Shown piece after piece: positions 1-9,718 of a stretch of DNA of 64,000 bases (positions within the stretch are counted from its first letter, which is position 1; each line of letters opens with the position of its first letter). The notes beneath the pieces were generated by a model that saw only the letters and a list, made by a program, of their open reading frames with translations, searched no databases and was not told where the DNA came from. The DNA is taken from positions 1 to 64,000 of the forward strand of contig CAMEYM010000016.1 of assembly GCA_945947575.1 (NCBI GenBank). The letters run 5' to 3'. This stretch comes from Rhizobium sp. Q54. Its GTDB lineage: Bacteria > Pseudomonadota > Alphaproteobacteria > UBA2966 > CAIVPW01. The translations under genes were made by a program, and so were the position numbers.

Positions 1-487
1 CCTCAAGCAGATCCCAGGCCGTCGCCAGCCGCGTGTTCACGACCGGGACATCGGCGGGCACGCCGCCAACGGCACCGGTCGCCATGATCACTTCATCGGC
101 ATTGAGCTCACGCAAGGCGGCCCGGTCGACATCCTGGCCCAGCCGCACATCAACGCCGAGTCGGCGGAGTTCGTGATCGTAATAGTGCACCAGCCGGCCA
201 AGCTCGGCCCGGTTCCGGGCCTTGGCAGTCAGCGCCAGCTGGCCTCCCAGTTCGTTGCGCCGCTCATACAATGTCACTTTATGGCCACGCTCGGCGGCGA
301 CGCGTGCCGCTTCCAGGCCAGCCGGGCCGGCGCCGACAATAACGACACGGCGCGGCTTTGCAGCCCTTGCCTGCTGTGCCGCCCCGAATACCCGCTCCTC
401 GCCACAGGCGGCGTTGACCGAACAGGTGATTGGCTCATTGGCGCGGTTCATTGTCAGACAGGTATTGCAGGCGATGCAGGGCCGGAT
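1..487 (-). pseudogene. C-terminal fragment of FadH/OYE-type 2,4-dienoyl-CoA reductase
   Basis: On the minus strand this reads as the part of an NADH:flavin oxidoreductase / 2,4-dienoyl-CoA reductase that follows the TIM barrel. It shows RPCIACNTC and a fourth Cys 12 residues later, the pattern of the 4Fe-4S cluster, then VVIVGAGPAGLEAA, the FAD/NAD dinucleotide-binding start. The frame runs off the left edge. At its 5' side the similarity stops at the cluster, and an in-frame TAG lies at 497-499, so the whole flavin-binding barrel is missing. Exactly there a cyclase reading frame begins on the opposite strand. By family knowledge the complete enzyme uses FMN, FAD and the cluster to reduce dienoyl-CoA or related enones. 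As it stands it cannot encode a complete enzyme. Confidence 0.8.
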
Positions 488-884
488 GGCGGCGGCCTAC
501 CACGCAGCGCGCGCTGTGCGCGCTGCGGCGGCGATCCAATCCGCGGTGGTCGCCGAGAATCGCGCTCGTGCGCCACGCGGCGAGGATCCCATTCACGTCC
601 GCATCGGACTTCACACCGGCCCGGTTGTCGTTGGCAACATCGGATCGAAAAGCCGCGTCAACTACACGGTGGTCGGCGATACTGTGAACGCGGCGTCGAG
701 GCTCGAATCTCTGGCAAAGGATCTCCACACAATCGCCGACGACGACAGCCAGGAGTGTGTCGTGCTGTTGTCTGAAGCAACGCGCGCCGGCGTCGCTGGC
801 GGGGGCACCTTTCGATCACTGGGTAGGCACACGCTGCGCGGCCGCGTCAGCACGGTCGAGGTATTCCAATTGGTCCACGAGTGA
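486..884 (+). pseudogene. Class III adenylate/guanylate cyclase, C-terminal part only
   Basis: The frame encodes the second half of a class III nucleotide cyclase domain. Readable motifs are RIGLHTGPVVVGNIGS and NYTVVGDTVNAASRLE, the part that carries the dimer-interface Asn/Arg residues of the active site, followed by a usual C-terminal tail ending in VEVFQLVHE. The N-terminal half of the domain, with its two metal-binding Asp residues, is absent. The open frame continues upstream to 222, but that stretch is antisense to the oxidoreductase fragment and is not cyclase-like. An ATG at 486 exists but would give a non-catalytic fragment. Family assignment is firm; the truncation is either genomic rearrangement or assembly. 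Confidence 0.8.
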
Positions 885-902
885 GCCACTGCGGGAATGC
901 GA

Positions 903-926
903 ACGGGCGGGAGTTACCCCGCCCGT
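903..926. terminator. Hairpin between convergent genes
   Basis: ACGGGCGGG and CCCGCCCGT form a perfect 9-bp stem with a 6-nt loop, between the ends of the cyclase fragment and the DUF1761-like gene. There is no T-run on either side, so it may be a bidirectional but weak terminator. Confidence 0.5.
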
Positions 927-953
927 CTGCTCGTACTGGTGACGAACGGCAGG

Positions 954-1367
954 CTACATCGCCCGCCACCAGCCGATGACAGCACCTGCGATGACGAAGG
1001 TGACGAGACTGTTGCCGCCGTACACCCAGTACAGCGACTTGGAGCGACCCTCGAAGAGCACGTTCATGGCGATGGCAGCGAAGACCAGCAACCAGACGAG
1101 GACGCCAGCGATGATGCCGTCCCGGATGCCAGCGGCGCCCGCCCAGCCGAGCACGGCGGCGAGCACTGTCATTTGCACGAGTGCGAGGATGACGGCGGCG
1201 ATGTAGACGGACGGTGTGCCCGCGGCGCGTAGCTCTGCCTCGGTCTTGCCGATCGCCGCCATCCAAGACTTGCCGGCGACGGCTGGCAGGTACCAGACGA
1301 AGCCGATGACCATGGCGGCGACCGTGGTGATGAGGACGGCGACGTAGTTGACGTCCCAGTCAGGCAT
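954..1367 (-). CDS. DUF1761-like small integral membrane protein
   Basis: The 137-residue product starts MPDWDVNYVAVLITTVAAM and has four hydrophobic segments, roughly residues 6-27, 55-76, 80-101 and 111-131, with WYLP and an Asn/Gly-rich end. This matches my memory of DUF1761 membrane proteins, whose function is unknown. I chose the ATG at 1367 because GGGGGAG lies 7 nt upstream; the frame is open further up to 1472, but that extension is Arg/Gly-rich and not membrane-like. It is monocistronic as far as I can see, with the tRNA gene upstream on the same strand. Confidence 0.75.
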   Translation of the reverse strand: MPDWDVNYVAVLITTVAAMVIGFVWYLPAVAGKSWMAAIGKTEAELRAAGTPSVYIAAVILALVQMTVLAAVLGWAGAAGIRDGIIAGVLVWLLVFAAIAMNVLFEGRSKSLYWVYGGNSLVTFVIAGAVIGWWRAM

Positions 1368-1545
1368 TGCCTGCTCCCCCAAGCGGCCCTTGCGGGCCAA
1401 TCCGCGACCATATCTTGCGCCGAATGGGGCGCAGAACACAAGGGGTGGGGGAAGGAAATGCGCGCCCGTCACAACGTTCTTGGCGAGGGCGCTTCGCGCT
1501 GGGGCCGGCTGCGGCTCGCCAAGCCGTAGCGCAAAGCGCGAAGGC

Positions 1546-1622
1546 TGGTGGGCCCGGGAGGATTCGAACCTCCAACCAAGCGGTTATGAGCCGCCGGCTC
1601 TGACCAGTTGAGCTACAGGCCC
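1546..1622 (-). tRNA. tRNA-Ile (CAU anticodon, lysidine type)
   Basis: The minus strand folds as a 77-nt tRNA with an encoded CCA end. The acceptor strand begins GGGCCTG, the anticodon loop is CTCATAA, and the T arm carries GGTTCGAATCC. The anticodon is CAU. The anticodon-arm sequence GGCGGCTCATAACCGCT followed by TGG resembles tRNA-Ile2, whose C34 is changed to lysidine to read AUA codons, more than elongator or initiator tRNA-Met. Identity as Ile is inference from that similarity. Confidence 0.85.
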
Positions 1623-1703
1623 GCCGGCGCGGACCCTATCACAAGGACGCGCGCGCAGGGCGAGCGGGGCGCATGCGCCGGCTCGCTCTGCAACTGCGGC
1701 GTG

Positions 1704-1853
1704 TCAGAAGGTGGCGCCCATCGCGCCTGCGTCACCCTTCGCTTCGCCGCTCATCTCGCGTCCGTCCTCACCGACTCCGGCCGGATTGCCGGCGCCGTCG
1801 CGCGCGTTGGTCTGGCCGGCGGTGCCGGATTGGGGACTCTCCGACTGGGGAAT
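1704..1853 (-). pseudogene. Degraded tandem copy of the neighbouring lipoprotein gene's 3' end
   Basis: After the stop and hairpin of the upstream lipoprotein gene, the minus strand contains a stretch that reads GTAG..ARDGAGNPAGVGEDG, parallel to GTAGMDCAIDRDGNPVDVGND at the lipoprotein's end. At DNA level GGCACCGCCGGC and GGCAATCCGG are shared at the same spacing. The frame then diverges and ends at TGA 1704-1706. No signal peptide or convincing start precedes it, so I read it as a partial duplication and not a working gene. Confidence 0.5.
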
Positions 1854-1855
1854 GA

Positions 1856-1883
1856 GCTCGGCCGTCCGGACGGGCGGCCGAGC
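1856..1883 (-). terminator. Hairpin after the small lipoprotein gene
   Basis: GCTCGGCCG and CGGCCGAGC form a 9-bp stem with a 10-nt loop, 17 nt beyond the lipoprotein stop. No T-run follows, so termination is inferred from position. Confidence 0.5.
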
Positions 1884-1899
1884 TTCGGTTCCTAGTTGC

Positions 1900-2097
1900 T
1901 CAGCACTTGGCGTCGTTGCCGACATCGACCGGATTGCCATCCCTGTCGATGGCGCAGTCCATGCCGGCGGTGCCGGGGTTGAGGTTCAGCTGGCGCGGCA
2001 CCGAGTTGGCCGTAGGAGAGGTGGCGAACATCGCGCTGGTGCAGCCCGCCAGCGCCGTTGCGGAGACGAGCAGGACGGCGAGAAACAAGCGTTGCAT
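1900..2097 (-). CDS. Small lipoprotein (65 aa), unknown function
   Basis: The product begins MQRLFLAVLLVSATALAGCTS: a basic start, a hydrophobic stretch and an LAGC lipobox, so Cys18 should become the lipidated N-terminus. The remaining ~47 residues include NPGTAG and RDGNPVDVGND and end in Cys. The chosen ATG at 2097 has AAGGAG upstream at proper distance; the longer frame to 2172 lacks a signal sequence. A degraded copy of the 3' end lies immediately downstream. I do not recognise the family. Confidence 0.7.
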   Translation of the reverse strand: MQRLFLAVLLVSATALAGCTSAMFATSPTANSVPRQLNLNPGTAGMDCAIDRDGNPVDVGNDAKC

Positions 2098-2340
2098 AAC
2101 TGACGCTCCTTGGTTGGCGTTGGTGTGCGCTCTCTGCCAGCGCACGTCGTCGTCACCCGAGGCGTCCGTCATCGGGAACCAGCACCCTAACGCCGCGGAG
2201 CCGTGGAGCCGTCGGTCACATCCGACTCACATTGCCGCGAGGGTACTTGAGACACCCGTTACCATTGCTGCGTGGTGCTGCAATCATGGCGATACGCTCA
2301 CGGTGCGAGAATGTGTGACCGACAAACACGGAGTACGACG

Positions 2341-2988
2341 ATGAACCAACCTTGGACTCGCCGCGCCTTCACCACCGGAGTGGTCGGTGGCGGCGCCGTC
2401 GCGCTAACCCTGCCGCTGTTGGCGCGCGCCCAGCAGGCGGGCGCCGGGCTCGCCTATCCGTTCCCGGCGGTGCCGCGGAACCTCGGCCTGACGCTGGCAC
2501 CGACGCCGTCGTGCAGCACCGCGACCGAGGCGCAGACCGAAGGGCCGTTCTATTCGCCGCGCACGCCCGAGCGCATCAGCCTGATCGAGGGTGCAAGCCG
2601 CGCGCGCAAGCTCGTACTCGAAGGCCTGGTGCTGACGCCGGACTGCAGGCCGGTCGCCAACGCCGTCATCGACTTCTGGCACTGCGACGACGAAGGCGTC
2701 TATGACACGCGCGGCATGCGCTATCGCGGCCACCAGTTCACCGACGCCAACGGCGTCTACCGGCTGGAGACGATCCGGCCGCCGCAGTACCCGGGACGCA
2801 CGCCGCACATCCACGCCAAGCTGCAGGGCGAGCGCACGCGCATCCTCACCACCCAGATCTACTTCCCCGACGAGCCAGCCGCGAACGCGCGCGACGGCAT
2901 CTTCCGTCCGAGCCTCCTGATCGCCCAGCAAGCGGCCGCGGACGGCACGGTCCTGGGACGCTTCGACTTCGTTCTTGCGGCGGCGTAA
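2341..2988 (+). CDS. Tat-exported intradiol ring-cleavage dioxygenase-like protein
   Basis: The 215-residue protein has a twin-arginine signal (TRRAFTTG, then a hydrophobic stretch ending LLARAQQA) and a single intradiol dioxygenase domain. The expected non-haem Fe(III) ligands are visible: the first Tyr in FWHCDDEGVYD, the second in PPQYPGRTPHIH, and the two His of PHIH. TEGPFY is also typical. Such enzymes cleave catechol-type rings between the hydroxyls; secreted members with unknown aromatic or lignin-like substrates are common. The ATG at 2341 follows GGAG and starts the Tat signal. No aromatic pathway gene is nearby, so the substrate is open. Confidence 0.9.
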   Translation: MNQPWTRRAFTTGVVGGGAVALTLPLLARAQQAGAGLAYPFPAVPRNLGLTLAPTPSCSTATEAQTEGPFYSPRTPERISLIEGASRARKLVLEGLVLTPDCRPVANAVIDFWHCDDEGVYDTRGMRYRGHQFTDANGVYRLETIRPPQYPGRTPHIHAKLQGERTRILTTQIYFPDEPAANARDGIFRPSLLIAQQAAADGTVLGRFDFVLAAA

Positions 2989-3012
2989 CCAGCGCGCCCT
3001 TCCCAAAAACAC

Positions 3013-3047
3013 AGCCGCCGCAAGGGGGGAGGACCCTTGCGGCGGCT
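3013..3047 (+). terminator. Strong hairpin after the dioxygenase gene
   Basis: AGCCGCCGCAAGGG pairs perfectly with CCCTTGCGGCGGCT, a 14-bp stem with a 7-nt loop, 24 nt after the dioxygenase stop. No T-run follows. Confidence 0.75.
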
Positions 3048-3571
3048 TGGCTAGCGGACCCGCTTCAGTACGGGCCGCTATTGGAGAGGGAGCTCAGATC
3101 GCCGTCGCACCGGAGGGGCGCTGCGCGCCCGGGGCGCGCGTGCCACGCGACGCGCCGGCGAGGACGAGAACCAGGAGAGCGGTTGCCACCGTGAGCGGTC
3201 CTGCGCCGACCGAGGTCGCCGCTCGGGCGAACGACGATGGGTGGGGTCGGGCGGGGTCCGAGTGCCGAAGGACGCGGGACGAGAGGGAGACCACGTTCTG
3301 CACAACTCCAATTTGGCGGGGGAGTGGACCCCACACACGACCGCGGGCGGCAACCGCCCTCGCATTCCCTATCGCAAGGCGCGTGCCGGACGAGCGGGAT
3401 GCAGGAGCACCGTAGTCGGCGGCTGTTTCCGCCACGTTACGGCTGGGTGCGACGCGCCGCCGCAGAGTGCGTGCGTCCGCAACCGCACACGCAAGAAGCA
3501 GACGTTGCTGCGAAACGCAGCAGCGTGTGACGACATGACAATGCGGTGACGGGAGCGTCGCGACGAGGACG
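3048..3571. other. Gap of about 520 bp without a supported gene
   Basis: Both strands contain open frames, but all are Arg/Ser/Pro-rich and lack recognisable starts or motifs. One minus-strand frame has a short hydrophobic run near 3110-3180, yet it is continuous with antisense of the next gene. I see no promoter or RNA structure that I would name. Confidence 0.4.
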
Positions 3572-4114
3572 TCAGCGCGTCGGATCGCCGAGCACGACTT
3601 CCGCGGTGGCCAGGCGGCGATAGAGATCGCGGCGGCGCTTGATCGGCTGCCACTCGTAGAGCAGCGTCTCGATCGCCTTCCAGCAGGCGACCCAGCCGAG
3701 GATGATGAGGCTTTCTTCGACCAGACCGACGGGCGCTTCGGGCGGCAGGACGTTGCGCGCAACCTGGCTCAGCGCGAGACAGATGCTGAGCACCGGTAGC
3801 GCCACCCACCCGTAGCGCATGCCCTGTCGCAACTCCTCGCGCAGCTCGCGCTCGGCGATGGTGGCGCTTTCCGCGAAATAGTGGGTGATGGCGCGTGCGA
3901 GCTCCGGCTGCTTGGCGGCCTTTGCGGCGGCTTCCGGGAGGTGCAGGACGATGCGGATGGGACTGCGCTCGGGCATCTCGCGCGCCCAGCTGACGATGAA
4001 CTCCTCGGCGCGCGGGTCGAGGTCGCGCTCGTGGAACGGCGACGGGTCGAACGAGTTGAACAGCTGCGCGAGGTCGCGCAGCTGGATGTCGATGACGCCG
4101 GCAGCCTGGGTCAC
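3572..4114 (-). CDS. Predicted membrane protein with two C-terminal TM segments
   Basis: The 180-residue product begins VTQAAGVIDIQLRDLAQLF at a GTG whose first bases overlap the stop of the preceding HAD gene (GTGA), so the two genes are probably translationally coupled. The N-terminal ~100 residues are soluble and charged (IVSWAREMPERSPIRIVLHL); then come hydrophobic segments at about 109-127 and 141-162 and a basic tail ending LGDPTR. I do not recognise the family. Similar small membrane proteins sit next to HAD phosphatases in other alphaproteobacteria, but function is unknown. Confidence 0.7.
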   Translation of the reverse strand: MTQAAGVIDIQLRDLAQLFNSFDPSPFHERDLDPRAEEFIVSWAREMPERSPIRIVLHLPEAAAKAAKQPELARAITHYFAESATIAERELREELRQGMRYGWVALPVLSICLALSQVARNVLPPEAPVGLVEESLIILGWVACWKAIETLLYEWQPIKRRRDLYRRLATAEVVLGDPTR

Positions 4115-4749
4115 AGCAGGTGCCTGAGACGCGGATGGCGGTGCAGGTCCGCGACCGAGTCGAAGAGCTGTGCGTCCCACCCGGCCCTGCGCGCCGCGGC
4201 AACGACCTCGGGGGTGTCGTCGAAGAACAGCGGGCGCTCGCCCGGGACGATGCCGAGCGCGGCGTTGACCGTGGCGAAGTACTCGGGCGCGTACTTCAGG
4301 TGTCCGACACGGGCGCTGTACCAGATGTCGCGGAAATGGTCGCGGAAGCCGACCTCGTTCCACAGGAAGGCGGCACGGTGGTGCTCCTGGATCGTGGCGA
4401 TGTGCAGCTCGATGTCGGCATGGCGGCCCAGGCGGCGCACGACGTCGAGGACCTGGTCATCGACGACGGCATCGTGCTCGAACCAGTAGCGCAGGTAGGC
4501 ATCGACGCTGCCGCGATAGCCGGCGTGGGGCAGGATCTCGGCCAACACGTCCTTGAGGTCTCGGTCGCCGACGGCACAAGCGTGGTAGGCGGCGGGCGCG
4601 GAACTGCGCTGTTCGAACAGCAGCCTGCGCACCACGGCGCCGTCGATGCCCAGGTCCTCGGTGACGGTGGCGTCCCACGGACGGCGGCGCTCCGGCTTGG
4701 CGTGCCAGCCGTGAATGAGGACGCCGTCGATATCGAAGAAGACTTTCAT
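4111..4749 (-). CDS. HAD-superfamily hydrolase
   Basis: The 212-residue protein starts MKVFFDIDGVLIHGW, giving HAD motif I (DxDG, nucleophile Asp6 and acid/base Asp8). Motif IV is LFFDDTPEVV near residue 175, followed by a typical RAGW.AQLFDS end. The Thr/Ser of motif II (HIATIQ) and a Lys for motif III (GHLKYAP) can be placed. These make it a Mg2+-dependent phosphatase of the haloacid dehalogenase type with an inserted cap domain; substrate cannot be predicted. It lies 17 bp after the chorismate mutase gene and overlaps the membrane protein gene downstream. Confidence 0.85.
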   Translation of the reverse strand: MKVFFDIDGVLIHGWHAKPERRRPWDATVTEDLGIDGAVVRRLLFEQRSSAPAAYHACAVGDRDLKDVLAEILPHAGYRGSVDAYLRYWFEHDAVVDDQVLDVVRRLGRHADIELHIATIQEHHRAAFLWNEVGFRDHFRDIWYSARVGHLKYAPEYFATVNAALGIVPGERPLFFDDTPEVVAAARRAGWDAQLFDSVADLHRHPRLRHLL

Positions 4750-4766
4750 GGCGCAACGCCGAGCCG

Positions 4767-5081
4767 CTAGCGCTTCTGCTTCACCGCGGCGATGTGCGCT
4801 TCCTCGAGCGCGCAGGCCTCATCGATGATGGCGCGCCAAAGACGCCTCGCTACGCCCGGGTCGAGGCCCGCGGCCTTGGCGTGGCTCTCGACGCGGGCCA
4901 GCACGGCCTCGATGCGGGCCGGGACGACGACGGGGTCGCCGCGCGCGGCCTTGATCTCGCCGATCTCCTCGACCAGGGCGAAGCGGCGCGCCAGCGTGCG
5001 CACGAGCTCCTCGTCGGCCGCGTCGATCTGGCGGCGCAGGGAAGCGAGGCGGTCGTCGGTGGAACCTTGCGGAGCGGCCAT
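4767..5081 (-). CDS. AroQ-type chorismate mutase
   Basis: This 104-residue protein is a single all-helical AroQ domain: DRLASLRRQIDAADEELVRTLARRF..VEEIGEIKAARG..V..PARIEAVL...(E)..ARRLWRAIIDEA. Arg17, Lys/Arg residues of helix 1-2 and the late Glu/Gln fit the transition-state cage of the family. It converts chorismate to prephenate for Phe/Tyr synthesis in the cytoplasm. The ATG at 5081 is preferred since the frame upstream runs through a repeat-like spacer. It sits between rpoD and the HAD gene, all on the minus strand, and may be cotranscribed with them. Confidence 0.9.
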   Translation of the reverse strand: MAAPQGSTDDRLASLRRQIDAADEELVRTLARRFALVEEIGEIKAARGDPVVVPARIEAVLARVESHAKAAGLDPGVARRLWRAIIDEACALEEAHIAAVKQKR

Positions 5082-5147
5082 GGACCGAGTCTCGCACAAA
5101 CACCCCCACCCTGCCCTCCCCCGCTCACGCGAGAGAGGGTGCAAGGG

Positions 5148-7133
<1,986 letters not shown>

Positions 7134-7215
7134 ATCCGAATCCGTCCCGGTTCAAGGATCTAGTACTCAGCCGCAACAATGCCCAGGCAGGGTCACCCCT
7201 AGGCCCAGGTTTTTC

Positions 7216-8967
7216 TCAAAACCAGCGATGCTCGATTTCCGCGGCCGCGCGCATGTGCTGCTCCCATACGTCACGCCAGCAGGTGTGGGCGTCCGCCAGA
7301 TCGGTACCGGCCCGCACGAACTTGTCCGCCATACTTGTCGATTCCGCCGACAGCCGTTCAGCCACCTGCTTGGCGGTGCCGGTGAGTTGGGCGCGAAGGC
7401 CCGCAGAGTCAAGGCTTTCGACCAATGGCGCGATGTCTAGGAGACTCTGGCGGAGGGCGTCAAGCTCGGCGTCCTGGAAGCTGGTCTGTGCCAGTTCGTC
7501 CTCGACCCTGCGCACCAGGGCCGGATGGTTAACGAGGGCCGCCAGCAGCACCCGCTCGCGGGGGCGCGACGAGCCCGACTCGCCGGTGCCGAGGCCACGC
7601 TGGGAGGCGAGCTTGGGCATCAAGCGCGGGCCCCAAGGCAGTTTGCCGCCGGCCTTGGCGCCCGGATAGCTCGGCCGCGGCGTGAAACCCGCCGGGCGGC
7701 CGGGGGCCGGAAAAGCGGCCTGCAGGTGGGTGCCGAAGTGGCGCTTGTAGTACTCACGCACCACCGGGTGGGCGATCTCGCGCACCAGCTCCTTGAGTTC
7801 GGCATTGAGGCCGGCGCGACGCTCCGGCGTGCTGAAATCGCCCTTGGAAGCCGTGCGCCACAGCACCTCGGACAGCGGGATGGCGCCCTCGATGGCGGCC
7901 TTGACCTCCCCCGCGCGCCCCTGGCGCACCAGGCTGTCGGGGTCCTCGCCGGCCGGCAGCGCGGCGAAGCGCAGGGAATGGCCGGGTTGCAGCAGCGGCA
8001 GGGCGTGGCGGGCCAGACGGACGGCCGCGTTCCAGCCGGCGGCGTCGCCGTCGAGGCAGACGACCGGCTCGGGCGCCATGCGCCACAGCTCTTTCAACTG
8101 GTTGTCGGTGACGGCGGTGCCGAGCGGTGCGACGGCGGCGGCATACCCCGCCAACGTCAGGGCGATGACGTCGGTGTAGCCCTCGCTGAGAATGACGGCT
8201 GCGGAGTCGCGCGCCGCAGCGCGGGCGTCGGCCATGTTGTAGAGCAGCGTGCCCTTGTGGAAGAGCACGGTCTCAGGCGAGTTCAGGTACTTCGGCTTGG
8301 CATCGCCGAGCGTGCGGCCACCGAAGGCGACGACGCGGCCGCGCGCGTCGGTGATTGGGAACATGACGCGATTGCGGAATCGGTCGTAGGTGTCGCGGCC
8401 GTCGTCGGGCTTGATGATGAGGCCGGTGTCGAGCAGCACCTTCTCGGAGATGCCGCGGCCGATGAATGTGTCCTTCAGGGTGGTGCGGCCCTCGGGCGCG
8501 AAGCCAATGCGGAACTTTGCCAACGCCTCGGGGGGCAGCTTGCGCGACTCCAGGTAGGCGCGGGCTTCTGCGCCGGAGCGCTGGCGCAGCTGATCCATGA
8601 ACCACGCGGCGGCGGCTTCGCAGGCCTCGATCAGACCGGCGCGTTCGTCGCGGGTCTCGGCATCGCGCGGCGAGCGTGCCGGCATGGCGAGGCCAGCTTC
8701 GCCGGCGAGGCGCTCGACCGCTTCGGGGAACTCGAGCCCCTCGGTCTTCATGACGAAGTCGAACAGGCTGCCGTGCGCCTGGCAGCCGAAGCAGTGATAG
8801 AAGCCCTTGTCCTCGTTCACCGTGAACGAGGGCGTCTTCTCATGGTGGAAGGGGCAGAGCCCGGTGTGCTCGCGGCCACGCTTGGTGAGCTTGGTCTTCT
8901 TGCTCACCACCTGCGCCAGCGAGACGCGCGAGCGGATGTCGTCCAGGAACTGCTCAGTGAACGCCAA
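7216..8967 (-). CDS. dnaG: DNA primase
   Basis: The 583-residue protein starts with the CHCC zinc finger (C38, H41, C59, C62 in CPFHHEKTPSF and HCFGCQAHG), followed by the primase core and a TOPRIM fold with SEGYTDVIAL (catalytic Glu near 265) and CLDGDAAGW (metal Asp near 310). The C-terminal helicase-interaction part is shorter and diverged, as is usual in this class. It makes RNA primers at the replication fork with DnaB helicase. It begins 3 nt after the yqeY stop and precedes rpoD by 82 nt. Confidence 0.97.
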   Translation of the reverse strand: MAFTEQFLDDIRSRVSLAQVVSKKTKLTKRGREHTGLCPFHHEKTPSFTVNEDKGFYHCFGCQAHGSLFDFVMKTEGLEFPEAVERLAGEAGLAMPARSPRDAETRDERAGLIEACEAAAAWFMDQLRQRSGAEARAYLESRKLPPEALAKFRIGFAPEGRTTLKDTFIGRGISEKVLLDTGLIIKPDDGRDTYDRFRNRVMFPITDARGRVVAFGGRTLGDAKPKYLNSPETVLFHKGTLLYNMADARAAARDSAAVILSEGYTDVIALTLAGYAAAVAPLGTAVTDNQLKELWRMAPEPVVCLDGDAAGWNAAVRLARHALPLLQPGHSLRFAALPAGEDPDSLVRQGRAGEVKAAIEGAIPLSEVLWRTASKGDFSTPERRAGLNAELKELVREIAHPVVREYYKRHFGTHLQAAFPAPGRPAGFTPRPSYPGAKAGGKLPWGPRLMPKLASQRGLGTGESGSSRPRERVLLAALVNHPALVRRVEDELAQTSFQDAELDALRQSLLDIAPLVESLDSAGLRAQLTGTAKQVAERLSAESTSMADKFVRAGTDLADAHTCWRDVWEQHMRAAAEIEHRWF

Positions 8968-8970
8968 GTC

Positions 8971-9432
8971 CTAGCCCAGCAAGCCTTTGACGACGTTGCT
9001 GGCCTTGCCGAAATCCATCTGACCCGCGTACTTCGCCCGCAGCGCCGTCATCACCTTGCCCATGTCCTTCATGCCGGCGGCGCCGGTGGCGGCGATCTCC
9101 TGCTTGGCGAGGACGGCGATCTCGGCGTCGCCGAACTGCTGGGGGAGGAACGTCTTGATGACGGCGATCTCGGCGTTCTCCTTGTCGGCCAGGTCCTTGC
9201 GGTTGCCCTGCTCGAACATAGCGATCGAGTCCTGCCGCTGCTTGATGGCGGACTGGCAGAAATTCAGGATTTCCTGATCGGAGATGCCGGTGGCGTTGCC
9301 GCTCGGACGCGCGGCGATGTCACGGTCCTTGATGCCGGCCAACAGCAGCCGCACCGTGGAAACCCGTGTCTCGTCCTTCGCCCTCAGAGCGTCCTTGAGC
9401 GCCTCGCTCAAGCGAGTTCGCAGATTCGACAC
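8971..9432 (-). CDS. GatB/YqeY family protein
   Basis: A 153-residue protein starting at GTG 9432: VSNLRTRLSEALKDALRAKDE...RVSTVRLLLAGIKDRDI, then KQRQDSIAMFEQGNRKDLADKE..EI.VIKTFLPQQ and a GKVMTALRAKYAGQMDFGKAS end. This is the YqeY pattern, a fold related to the tRNA-binding tail of GatB; its cellular role is unclear. The longer frame to 9591 is rejected as it lacks family similarity. First gene of the yqeY-dnaG-rpoD run, divergent from carA. Confidence 0.92.
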   Translation of the reverse strand: MSNLRTRLSEALKDALRAKDETRVSTVRLLLAGIKDRDIAARPSGNATGISDQEILNFCQSAIKQRQDSIAMFEQGNRKDLADKENAEIAVIKTFLPQQFGDAEIAVLAKQEIAATGAAGMKDMGKVMTALRAKYAGQMDFGKASNVVKGLLG

Positions 9433-9718
9433 GGTCCAAAACTTTCGGCTGGCGGGAAGCGACCATCGTACTCGAAACGATGCGTCCCGGCAAATCGTCA
9501 CGGTGTCGCAACGCCGCGCGTAAGTGCTTGAAAGTGCGAAGCGAACGGTGCGCACCGCGCGGTGCGTTTTCCTTGACGGCACGTTCGTCACTCCCTAGGT
9601 TGCGCGAAATAATCCTCCTCGTCGTGGCATGGGCACCAGGCGTGCGCCTGCACACCCCCGCGCGGCCCAAGATACGGACCGCCGCCGAAACGACGCAGGC
9701 AGTAGGAGCCAGTAGTAC
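9433..9718. promoter_or_regulatory. Divergent intergenic region yqeY | carA
   Basis: The 286 bp must hold promoters for both the yqeY-dnaG-rpoD and carAB transcripts. I see an AT-richer patch (GAAATAATCC, about 9606-9615) and a palindrome-like GCGCACCGCGCGGTGCG near 9552-9568, but no box that I can assign with confidence. No riboswitch fold was recognised. Confidence 0.35.

Noticed and set aside
3094-3762. 222-codon minus-strand frame reaching into the gap after the dioxygenase
   Set aside because: More than a quarter of it is an alternative frame of the membrane-protein gene at 3572-4114; the hydrophobic patch near its end has no start or family pattern.
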